From Bacillota bacterium (lineage in GTDB: Bacteria > Bacillota > Clostridia > Acetivibrionales > DTU013): a stretch of DNA of 64,000 nucleotides. Position numbers and translations under genes: made by a program. Shown piece by piece: positions 45,258-53,220 of the stretch. The notes under the pieces were generated by a model. That model was not told the DNA's origin. It worked only from the letters and a program-made list of their open reading frames with translations, and searched no databases. Location of the stretch: assembly GCA_023433505.1 (NCBI GenBank), contig JAEZCO010000031.1, positions 132,967 through 196,966 on the forward strand. The letters are read 5' to 3'. How positions within the stretch are numbered: position 1 is the stretch's first letter; each line of letters begins with the position of its first letter.

Positions 45258-45953
45258 CTATATTTTATATCCAAATATTTTACTTTCTCCTAAGTATCTT
45301 TCTAAAGGAGCACTCCTAGAACCTGCTACTTTAAGCCAAGCTGTAAGCCACGTTATAAAGACTAATATACTATTATCTTTTAAAACCAGAAACTCGGCTG
45401 GCTCAAAAATTTCTTCATATGTTTTACCTGGATTTTCATTTAAAACTTGTTGTTCCTGTAAACTTCCAAGCATACCAAAACATGATAGTCTTCTATAACT
45501 TCCGGCTGTTATAAGAATGGAATCTGGAATAATAATAAAATCTGGCTGTTCATCAATGGGAATGCTATTTAATGTATTTACAATATTTTCTTTTAAAGTT
45601 TCCGGAGAAGGTCCATTAAATCCCCATATTACAAGTAAAGATTCTTTAATCTTAGGTAAAGATGGCACTGATTGATAATTTCTCGTTAACTTTTTAAGTT
45701 TTATACATTTATTTATTGAATCCTGTATAGTATCCGGTGTTAAATATGTTTTAACTTCTATCATAGCGTAAACTGATTCGACTAACCAAAGCTTATTAGT
45801 TGAATCAGGATATAAAGGCGCATTATTAGTTTGATCTACAATTATTAAATCTGCTTGATTGGAAAATTCACCTCTACTTGAAAGTATTAGTCCTGTGCTA
45901 ACTCCAAAAGCTTTAGCAAATTCTACTCTAAAAACCTTCCTACAATATCTTCC
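45258..45953 (-). pseudogene. Decayed DUF6602-like gene
   Basis: The frame from 45953 reads VFRVEFAKAFGVSTGLILSS, then QADLIIVDQTNNAPLYPD, SVYAMIEVKTYLTPDTI and on to FGYKI, a nuclease-fold-like architecture seen in DUF6602 proteins. No start precedes it: the frame opens after a stop at 45954-45956. A neighbouring frame upstream (HLPIKEDIVGRF) fits the family and would rejoin if one base were added to a T run near 45936. The N-terminus is lost. Also possible: a short protein translated from the ATG at 45764. Confidence 0.6.
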
Positions 45954-46103
45954 TTAATTGGAAGATGCCGTACACGTCTGGTATCCCCTTGGAGGAAGCC
46001 TTATTTCGGATAAAGTCGCCGAATAGGCCCTTTTTAGTCGATTTGGCGCCTGCTTTGGCATTACAATTCAAGTTAATAGTAAAAATATTATCAGCAAATT
46101 AGG

Positions 46104-46658
46104 TTAGCGTGATACAAGGTGCTTGGTGTATGGTTCCAGCAAAAACAGGAGCTGCTCGGTAATTTCCTGCACATTGCAGGGCATAGAATTATTGATCCAC
46201 CATTCCAATACGCCAATAAACCCAGAAGCCAAAAAATGAGTGGTTACACCATTTGAAAATGCGTGGTTTTCTGACTTTATACCGATAACCTCGGTAACTG
46301 TTTGTGCAATAATGTCATATAAGCGGCTGCGGAAAAATCCAAATCCCTCATCGCTAAGAAGCAACTTGTATATTGTAAAATTTTTCTCCAAATATTCAAA
46401 AATGCTTTGAAATGCACTTGCGTTTAGCGTTTTATCAGCAGTATCGGCACAGTGATTCAGCAGCAGCTCGACATACGTTTCGATGCACTTGTCAAGCAAG
46501 TCGAATTTATCCACGTAATGCAGGTAAACAGTCCCTCGGTTTATGTTGGCACGTTCGGCAATGTCATTGATGGTTATTTTCTCAAAGCCTTTTTCAGCTA
46601 AGAGGCCGATGAAGGTATTCATAATCAACTGCCTTGTTTTTTGTATTCGTCTATCCAT
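46104..46658 (-). CDS. TetR-family regulator
   Basis: A 184-residue repressor with HTH (EKITINDIAERANINRGTVY) and a helical C-terminal domain of the TetR_C_8 (DhaS-like) kind. It is divergent from the ketopantoate-reductase-family gene and two operators sharing TGTTGA-N4-TCAACA lie between them. Confidence 0.9.
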   Translation of the reverse strand: MDRRIQKTRQLIMNTFIGLLAEKGFEKITINDIAERANINRGTVYLHYVDKFDLLDKCIETYVELLLNHCADTADKTLNASAFQSIFEYLEKNFTIYKLLLSDEGFGFFRSRLYDIIAQTVTEVIGIKSENHAFSNGVTTHFLASGFIGVLEWWINNSMPCNVQEITEQLLFLLEPYTKHLVSR

Positions 46659-46695
46659 AAAGTATCCTCCGGAAATTCAACAAATTAGCGCTATG

Positions 46696-46711
46696 TGTTG
46701 ATTTATCAACA
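46696..46711. promoter_or_regulatory. TetR operator, copy 1
   Basis: TGTTGATTTATCAACA, perfect 16-bp palindrome, 38 bases upstream of the tetR start. Confidence 0.75.
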
Positions 46712-46770
46712 GTTGGAACAATTGTAACTATTGAAATTCTCTCTGCATACAGTATGCTTAGAATATCAAA

Positions 46771-46794
46771 CACGTGTTGAAAAGTCAACACGTG
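46771..46794. promoter_or_regulatory. TetR operator, copy 2
   Basis: CACGTGTTGA and TCAACACGTG with spacer AAAG, perfect 10-bp arms, 21 bases upstream of the reductase start. Shares TGTTGA-N4-TCAACA with copy 1. Confidence 0.8.
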
Positions 46795-46814
46795 ATTATT
46801 CTGGAGGTTGCTTT

Positions 46815-47747
46815 ATGAAAATACTAATTTTTGGCCGCGGTGTGATAGGAACACAGTACGCCTGGTCTTTCGAAAACGCAGGCCATACGGTTGAGTTTTA
46901 TGTTCGTGAAGGCAGGAAGGCACAATACGGCTCCTATGTAAACTTGGAACTATGGGATGCAAGGCAAAACAAAAAAGACCGACTGGTCAAAGAAAAATGG
47001 CCTATTGTTATGCAGGAAGAGATAAAGGAAAATCACAACTATGACCTCATTTTTATGAGCGTCAACCCCGAGCAGGTAGCAAGCGCGGTAAAATACCTTG
47101 CGCCGCGGGTTGGAAATGCGACTGTGCTTTTTTTCAATAACTTTTGGCGAGACCCTCAAGCAGCTGTTCAGCCGATTCCGCTCAGTCAAATTGTTTATGG
47201 CTTTCCCGGTGCCGGCGGCGGGTTTGAAGGAAACACGCTTTACGGTGGACTTTACAAGACGGTTCAGTTTGGAAGATTTGAACCCGAGCCAACCAAAAGA
47301 GAATTAGAGGCCCGCAAGCTTTTTGCTCAGGCAGGCTTCAAGATAATGGTTCAAAAGGACCCACAAAGTTGGCTCTGGAATCACTTCGCGTTCAACGCTG
47401 CAATGGAAGCCGAAGTATTAAAAAGCGGCAGTTTTGAAAAAGTAATTTCCTCGCGCGAAGCGCTTGATGGATTAGGCTGGGACTTGAAAGAAATGATCCC
47501 CGTTTTGAAAGCAAAGGGCTCAAAACTTGATGTTATGACAAAAGTGTTGAGCGGCCTGCCGCCAAGAGTTGTTGGATTTCTTATGAGCCACGTTGTTTTT
47601 TCTCCGAAAAGCATGCCCTATGCACTTGTGGCGCATAACCACTTTAAAGTTGGCTATGCCGTACAGGAAGTTATTACAGATGCCAGAAAGTACGGAATAA
47701 AGGCACCACGGCTTTACGAAGTAGAAAGCCTAATTAGAGAACAGTGA
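46815..47747 (+). CDS. Ketopantoate-reductase (PanE/ApbA)-family oxidoreductase
   Basis: A 310-residue NAD(P)H-dependent oxidoreductase with N-terminal nucleotide-binding motif ILIFGRGVIGTQYA (GxGxxG) and the PanE-type C-terminal helical domain (LWNHFAFNAAMEAE). Start at 46815 has GGAGG seven bases upstream; the upstream extension covers the operator. Regulation by the divergent TetR protein argues for a role in detoxification or a specialised pathway rather than housekeeping pantothenate synthesis. Confidence 0.85.
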   Translation: MKILIFGRGVIGTQYAWSFENAGHTVEFYVREGRKAQYGSYVNLELWDARQNKKDRLVKEKWPIVMQEEIKENHNYDLIFMSVNPEQVASAVKYLAPRVGNATVLFFNNFWRDPQAAVQPIPLSQIVYGFPGAGGGFEGNTLYGGLYKTVQFGRFEPEPTKRELEARKLFAQAGFKIMVQKDPQSWLWNHFAFNAAMEAEVLKSGSFEKVISSREALDGLGWDLKEMIPVLKAKGSKLDVMTKVLSGLPPRVVGFLMSHVVFSPKSMPYALVAHNHFKVGYAVQEVITDARKYGIKAPRLYEVESLIREQ

Positions 47748-47753
47748 GCAGAT

Positions 47754-47789
47754 CCAGGAAAAAAGGACAATGACGAAAAGACCTCCTAT
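47754..47789. repeat. 36-bp dispersed repeat, copy 1
   Basis: Matches 60995-61030 at 35 of 36 positions in the same orientation; includes GGACAATGACGAAAAGACC. Lies between two convergent genes. Confidence 0.85.
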
Positions 47790-47800
47790 TCCCTATCTTT

Positions 47801-49246
47801 TTATTGCTCAAGTACCTGTGGCACTGGTTTCATCTCTGACACATTTTTACGCTTAGGAAGAAAGAAAGCCGGGATGACAGCAATCGCGGCGAAAGCAATT
47901 GACCACCAAAAGGCCGTATTGTATGCTCTTGCTTCCGCTTGGGCTGCCTTCATTGTTTGATAAACGGTAAGTTGGGTTTGAATCACCGTTGCCAGAATCG
48001 CCGGTCCGAACGCACCCCCGATGGTTTGCAGAATTCTTGTTACTGTGCTGGCATCCGGAACATGGTTCTCCTCAATTCCTATATATGCAGAAGCCATGAT
48101 TGGGATAAGCAAGCCACCAATACCAGCACCACGGATAAGCAATGCGGCTGCCAGCAGCACTTGACTGGTGCTTCCATCCGCAAAAGCAAAGGGGATTGTG
48201 CCCAGAACGGTTATAATAAGGCTTGTAAGAACAATCCATCGCGAACCAATGCGGTCGGTAAGCGTGCCGAACCAGCTCTGTGTCGCCAACATACCTATAC
48301 TTTGCGGAATCAGTAACAATCCGGTATAAAAAGCGCTTTCAGCGCGTACCTGCTGATAGTATAACGGGAAAAGCAGCATCGATCCATTGATGATTAGTCC
48401 GGAAAGAAAAAACAAAATACTGCATACGGAAAAATTTCTTGACCGAAAGAGGCGTATATCCACCACGGGAGCGCTTTTCTTGCACAAAGCATAGAAGATG
48501 AATGCGGCCATCAGGACGATACTAATCATAAGCGGCACAAATACCACACTGTTTGTAATTCCTCCATAAGAACTAATCTGGGAGATTCCGTAAATGAGAA
48601 TGGCAAATGCAGGAGAAAGCATGGAGATACCGATCCAATCAAGGGTTCCTTTGTGCTCGGATATTTTATCCTTCGGTAATCCTTTAACGGCCAACAGAAT
48701 CGCAATCAGGATCACGGGAACATTTACATAAAAAATCCAGCGCCAACCCAGGCCGTTCACAATCACCCCGCCCAATACTGGTCCCAAAATCGGTCCCAAT
48801 GCAGAAGGAATACTGATATAGGACATTAGCTGACCTAATTGTTTCCCGCCAGATATCTGTACGAGCAGGTTTAATGTGGTAGGAACCATGAGTCCAGCGG
48901 CAAGCCCCTGAATGAGCCGGAATACAATCAGGCTTCCGATATCCCATGACAGGGCTGTCAGCACGGAACCTGCAAAAAATGTAATTAAAGAAAATAGGTA
49001 AACTTGCTTTCCTCCAAATCGGTTGTTAGCCCAACCGGAAATTGGTGTAGCAATTCCCATTGCCAGCATATAGCCTGTAATCACCCATTGGAGCACCGAC
49101 ATCGTACATTTGAAGTCGACGGAAATGGACTGAATCGCCACATTGACCATCGTGGAATCAAGCAGCGGCGTAATTGATCCGATTACCAGTATAATGGCGG
49201 CTCTCGCAACTATTGGGTCCAGTTTTTCTTTTTTCTCTTTTGACAT
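47801..49246 (-). CDS. DHA2-family MFS drug efflux pump (EmrB/QacA-like)
   Basis: A 481-residue pump with 14 predicted membrane segments. Motif A is GWANNRFGGKQVYLFSL and motif C is SALGPILGPVLGGVIVNGLG in TM5. DHA2 proton antiporters expel hydrophobic drugs and biocides. It is divergent from a TetR gene with a perfect 23-bp operator between them, a classic drug-inducible arrangement. Confidence 0.92.
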   Translation of the reverse strand: MSKEKKEKLDPIVARAAIILVIGSITPLLDSTMVNVAIQSISVDFKCTMSVLQWVITGYMLAMGIATPISGWANNRFGGKQVYLFSLITFFAGSVLTALSWDIGSLIVFRLIQGLAAGLMVPTTLNLLVQISGGKQLGQLMSYISIPSALGPILGPVLGGVIVNGLGWRWIFYVNVPVILIAILLAVKGLPKDKISEHKGTLDWIGISMLSPAFAILIYGISQISSYGGITNSVVFVPLMISIVLMAAFIFYALCKKSAPVVDIRLFRSRNFSVCSILFFLSGLIINGSMLLFPLYYQQVRAESAFYTGLLLIPQSIGMLATQSWFGTLTDRIGSRWIVLTSLIITVLGTIPFAFADGSTSQVLLAAALLIRGAGIGGLLIPIMASAYIGIEENHVPDASTVTRILQTIGGAFGPAILATVIQTQLTVYQTMKAAQAEARAYNTAFWWSIAFAAIAVIPAFFLPKRKNVSEMKPVPQVLEQ

Positions 49247-49302
49247 TATCTATTTTCCCTCCAGAATGAACCTTCCGTTTAAGGAAACATTTTTATGATC
49301 CG

Positions 49303-49325
49303 TAAACGGAACTATGTTCCGTTTA
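49303..49325. promoter_or_regulatory. TetR operator of the DHA2 pump
   Basis: TAAACGGAAC and GTTCCGTTTA with spacer TAT, perfect 10-bp arms, midway between the divergent pump and TetR genes. A further half-site CTTCCGTTTA lies at about 49272. Confidence 0.8.
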
Positions 49326-49407
49326 TAAACTATAGTATACGAAAGCGCTATTCCGTTGTCAATATTCATTTGTTCGGGTAAAATAAAGAGGAAAGAGGTG
49401 GCTCACG

Positions 49408-50073
49408 ATGGCAAAAAAAAAGTATTCTTCGGGTGCAGCAAGTGCTACTGACGAAACGGCGAATGTGCATTCCGATCATCTCCGTTTTTCTGATGATTCT
49501 GAAAAGATGCTGCGGGCGGATGCAAAACATAATCGAGAGCAGATTCTGCAGGCAGCCCGTAAAGCTTTTTCAGAGAAGGGGCTTTCGGTTCAAATCAGTG
49601 AAATCGCCCGAATGGCCGGGATTGGTATTGGTACGATATACCGTCATTTTCCGACCAAAGAAGCATTGTTTGATGCGGTCAGTATCAGTTATAAACAAAA
49701 GCTTACGGCGGAAGCAAAATCTCTTATTAACCATACCGATCCCGGCAAGGCGTTTTTTGACTTTCTTTCCGGCACTATGGAAGATGGCTTTACAAACAGG
49801 GCAGCGAGGGACGCTTTCAGAATCGGCACTTTCCGTGTACGGACGGAAATCTCCGGTGCTATGCTGGATCTTGAGTCAGCATGTGATGCACTCCTCACCC
49901 GAGCGCAACAGGCAAAGGAGATACGGGAAGATATTAACACCACAGATTTGTTCGCCCTGATGTCCGGTCTTCTCATGATTGTAGATGAGCTTGAAGATGT
50001 CTCTGATACAAGTAGATTCCATCATTTATTGTCTATTGTTTTCGACGGTCTTCGTTATAAACCACATGACTAA
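49408..50073 (+). CDS. TetR-family regulator of the DHA2 pump
   Basis: A 221-residue repressor with an unstructured Ser/Ala/Thr-rich N-terminal stretch (1-40), HTH (VQISEIARMAGIGIGTIYRH) and a helical ligand domain. GAGGTG lies 7 bases before the ATG. Divergent from and probably repressing the DHA2 pump. Confidence 0.9.
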   Translation: MAKKKYSSGAASATDETANVHSDHLRFSDDSEKMLRADAKHNREQILQAARKAFSEKGLSVQISEIARMAGIGIGTIYRHFPTKEALFDAVSISYKQKLTAEAKSLINHTDPGKAFFDFLSGTMEDGFTNRAARDAFRIGTFRVRTEISGAMLDLESACDALLTRAQQAKEIREDINTTDLFALMSGLLMIVDELEDVSDTSRFHHLLSIVFDGLRYKPHD

Positions 50074-50202
50074 TTACAATTCTTTCATTACAAGAATTCT
50101 ATCTAATTTGAGTACACTCTTTTCTTTATGTTTGTTTATCAAAACTTCCTCATTTGTTATTTTCTCAATTGATACGCCATAACATCCTTGCGGCATGGTA
50201 AA

Positions 50203-50361
50203 CTATGATTTACAGACATAATGAATCTGACAACGTCTACCTTCAAAGTAATCATATATGCCATGATCAGAATCTTCTATGCCCTCAAATTCGGCAATAA
50301 AAAGCTTCGCTGCCTTTTCTATTTCTTGAATCAGTTCCTGACCACTCTTATATTCCTGCAT
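50203..50361 (-). pseudogene. Fragment of a ClbS/DfsB-like (DUF1706) gene
   Basis: A 52-codon frame beginning MQEYKSGQELIQEIEKAAKL, then FIAEFEGIEDSD, closely resembling the N-terminus of ClbS/DfsB family proteins (normally about 170 residues). After about residue 35 the sequence stops matching the family as I know it and ends at a stop. AGG lies before the ATG. It is probably a truncated remnant rather than a functional small protein. Confidence 0.5.
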
Positions 50362-50466
50362 AGGATACCTCGTGTTAGTCTCGGTCTAAACTAAGTTCGT
50401 CCGCGTTTATTCGCTCTGCCTTTTGCTTTTTTCGTTCAAAAGCCATAGCATCATATTATTTTGATG

Positions 50467-51918
50467 TCATTTTTGAGGAGTTTGCTTCCACAACAGTGAA
50501 ACATTAAAATATATTTTTACTACGCAAAGAAGAATCCCTTCTGCAATAGAAAAAATCATTGTCATTGCAGACCACCTCCAAAGCATAGTGTAGGTGTACC
50601 CAATTAAATATGGTAAACACGCCAGTACAATCGATATGCAGAAAAGTAGGATGGTTTTTATTATCAAACCTGATGGTTTTGCTAAAGTACTTTTTTCTTT
50701 TAATACTTTTAAAACCATATTTATAATAAAATACAAAAGCAACAAGCAGATAAATGAGCAAATGATATCAAGCGTTGCTACCGAAACAAAGCTGGTATTA
50801 TAGTTATCGGCACCTTGTGAGGCTGTCATATAATTTTGAGCAATGTAAACAGCTGGAGAAAGCATACTATTACAGAGTGTGGCAACAGCGGTCCTATTTT
50901 TTAAATCAATCATGACACAAGAACCATAATTCTGTATACCTCCTGTATGCATGATTTTTTCTCCGTCGGCAGATATATGCCAGCCAAAAACATAATAATC
51001 ATCACCATCTTGTGGTATGTAAGCACATTGGCTGATATCATGTGTTCGTGCAATAGCAAGTTTTAAATTATCAGGAACGTTTGCTTCCCCCATTTGGGCT
51101 TTAATCCATTTACTTAAATCAGCAGTGCAGGTAATCAAGCCTCCCGCAGGTTTATTGGAGCCTTCAAGTTCAGCATTATATTCTATAATACCTCCAAAAA
51201 GAGTTCTGGAGCCATTAATAAATGAATCCTTTTGCATTGCTTGATCCAGATATAAATAGGTGTTATTCATTCCAAGCGGTAATAAAATGTTATCCTGAAT
51301 ATAAGCTTCATAGTTCTTACCCGTAATAACTTCGAGCAGATATGCAAGTATTGTATAATTCATATTTACATATTGATATTGCGATCCTGGAGTAAAATCA
51401 AGTTCTATACCATTCATTGCTTTTACGCTTTTTTCTATCACACCCTCATAATCACCTGATGGTAGATTATAGAGTGTTTTATATGGAATTCCGCTAGAAT
51501 GGGATAATAGCTGACGAATTTTTATATCCGTTTTTTCCCCTTTGTAAAGAAACTGCAGCCAAGGAATATATTCTGATATATTATCATCCAGATTAATATA
51601 CCCTTCATCAGTAATCATTTGAATTGCTAAACCAGTAAACGCTTTTGTCGTTGAACCAAGAACAAATAACGAAGAATCGCTAATATCTACTCCATGGCTT
51701 TTCCCGTAATTATCATAATTAAACTTGGAATTCTTATATTCAACCACTGCGCAAGCCGGTATTCGATGAGCTGTCATGATTTTTTCAGTAGCATTGTGTA
51801 TATTATTCTCTTTCGAAAAAACATTCAAGTGTAAGAGCATTATATACGCGAAGACAAAACATAATGTTGTTATCGTAAATATTTTCTTAATCTTATTAAC
51901 CTTTATAGCTTTTTTCAT
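50467..51918 (-). CDS. Membrane-anchored CubicO/beta-lactamase-like serine hydrolase
   Basis: A 483-residue protein with an N-terminal signal anchor (about 12-34), a class C beta-lactamase/penicillin-binding-like domain (S89-x-x-K92 in GSTTKAF, YVNMNY, and HTGG) and three C-terminal hydrophobic segments (about 375-475). It probably acts outside the membrane as an esterase or D-amino-acid peptidase; beta-lactam hydrolysis cannot be assumed. GAGGAG precedes the ATG. It follows the SDR gene closely and may be co-transcribed. Confidence 0.88.
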   Translation of the reverse strand: MKKAIKVNKIKKIFTITTLCFVFAYIMLLHLNVFSKENNIHNATEKIMTAHRIPACAVVEYKNSKFNYDNYGKSHGVDISDSSLFVLGSTTKAFTGLAIQMITDEGYINLDDNISEYIPWLQFLYKGEKTDIKIRQLLSHSSGIPYKTLYNLPSGDYEGVIEKSVKAMNGIELDFTPGSQYQYVNMNYTILAYLLEVITGKNYEAYIQDNILLPLGMNNTYLYLDQAMQKDSFINGSRTLFGGIIEYNAELEGSNKPAGGLITCTADLSKWIKAQMGEANVPDNLKLAIARTHDISQCAYIPQDGDDYYVFGWHISADGEKIMHTGGIQNYGSCVMIDLKNRTAVATLCNSMLSPAVYIAQNYMTASQGADNYNTSFVSVATLDIICSFICLLLLYFIINMVLKVLKEKSTLAKPSGLIIKTILLFCISIVLACLPYLIGYTYTMLWRWSAMTMIFSIAEGILLCVVKIYFNVSLLWKQTPQK

Positions 51919-51933
51919 TTTCTCCTCTTATCT

Positions 51934-52755
51934 TTATCTTTTTCCGAAAATCAGCTTATAAACCATATCCACACCTTGTTCGGGAAGCAGCTCGAGCATC
52001 GCTAGAAGTTTACCCGTCCCGACTCTGTATCTCAGTTTTGGATGTCTTGATTCCATTGCCCTAATCACCGTTTTTACCAGACGGCGAGGATCATTCTTTT
52101 GATTTAACTCCATCGCCATGAGCGGCTTCATTTTTGTAAGCAGCTTACTGTAGTACTTTGTTTTTGATATTGTCTTATCAAAATTCTCGTATACCTGCCG
52201 CGTGATGTTCGTTTCATAAGAGCCAGGCTGAATCTTTACAACGGAGATACCCAAATAGATAAGTTCACGCCGAAGGCTGTCGTTGTATGCATCGACCGCG
52301 TATTTAGACAATACATACGGCCCGGCAAACGGCTGTGGAGTCATCCAACCTGACTCCGAACTACAGTTGATAATCCTGCCATGACCTTTATAAATCATCT
52401 CAAAAAAGGTTCGATTTACTCTTGCCATACCAATCACGTTGACGTTAAGAAGTTTTTCAATGGATTCCACACTGTCGCCTTCAATGAGAGACGTAAACGA
52501 AGTTAATCCTGCAAAATTCACAATAGCATCCAGCTTATCCGTATAGGATCTTATTATTTCAAGAGCAGCATTCACACTCTCCTGTTTTGTAACATCCAGT
52601 CGCACCGGAATGATATTCGCCAATTTCCCCAATCGCATTAGTTCAACTTCATTGGTACCGCCTGCAAATATCGTCCAATTTCCCAATCGGGATAAGTCTT
52701 CGACGCAAAGCGTACCAAGTCCGCCTGTTGCCCCTGTAAATACTGCATATTTCAC
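51934..52755 (-). CDS. Short-chain dehydrogenase/reductase
   Basis: A 273-residue SDR with N-terminal TGATGGLG cofactor motif, NFAGL, catalytic Ser in NCSSESGW and YVLSKYAVDAY (YxxxK). Start is a GTG at 52755 with AGGTGAT five bases upstream. Substrate not determinable. The serine-hydrolase gene starts 16 bases after its stop, so the two are probably one transcript. Confidence 0.9.
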   Translation of the reverse strand: MKYAVFTGATGGLGTLCVEDLSRLGNWTIFAGGTNEVELMRLGKLANIIPVRLDVTKQESVNAALEIIRSYTDKLDAIVNFAGLTSFTSLIEGDSVESIEKLLNVNVIGMARVNRTFFEMIYKGHGRIINCSSESGWMTPQPFAGPYVLSKYAVDAYNDSLRRELIYLGISVVKIQPGSYETNITRQVYENFDKTISKTKYYSKLLTKMKPLMAMELNQKNDPRRLVKTVIRAMESRHPKLRYRVGTGKLLAMLELLPEQGVDMVYKLIFGKR

Positions 52756-53087
52756 GGGTTATCACCTCATCTCACTTCAGGTTAAATCTTCCTTTGCCAT
52801 TCTATTGCTATTATACTAACCGCATGTTAATTACGCAACAACTTGTTCGCCCGCACCGGAACTTCTTGAAATTCTGATGCTTCCAGGGTACGATGCTTCC
52901 AAATCGATGCTCCGGTCGCCTTCATGGTTCATCAAACAATTTAGAATTCTCCCATGATGTTAATTTATAAGCAACTATCCTAAAGGTTTATGCTCGCTGC
53001 CGTTAGCTCCAGCGTAAGGAGCTTCTAGCACTATAGAACAGGCCTAAATTTTTGCTCTAGATTGAGATCTATATAGTTCAATCCTAA
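52756..53087. other. Intergenic region with no gene
   Basis: About 330 bases upstream of the SDR gene. A short GCTCC/GGAGC hairpin near 53009-53025 is the only structure noticed; no coding frame, no clear promoter. Confidence 0.5.
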
Positions 53088-53091
53088 AAAT

Positions 53092-53123
53092 AACGCCAAT
53101 CATCAAGACTGATAATCGGCGTT
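53092..53123 (-). terminator. Terminator of the first SLH gene
   Basis: On the minus strand AACGCCGATTATC and GATGATTGGCGTT pair (13 positions, two mismatched or wobble) around a 6-base loop, followed by ATTTTTA. Confidence 0.75.
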
Positions 53124-53220
53124 AACATTTTTATTTATTTTTGCGGTACAAAATATATCCGGGATTATTCGTTCCCTTTGACCTTTACCACTCCTGCAAA
53201 AATTCCCTCCTAATTTCCTT

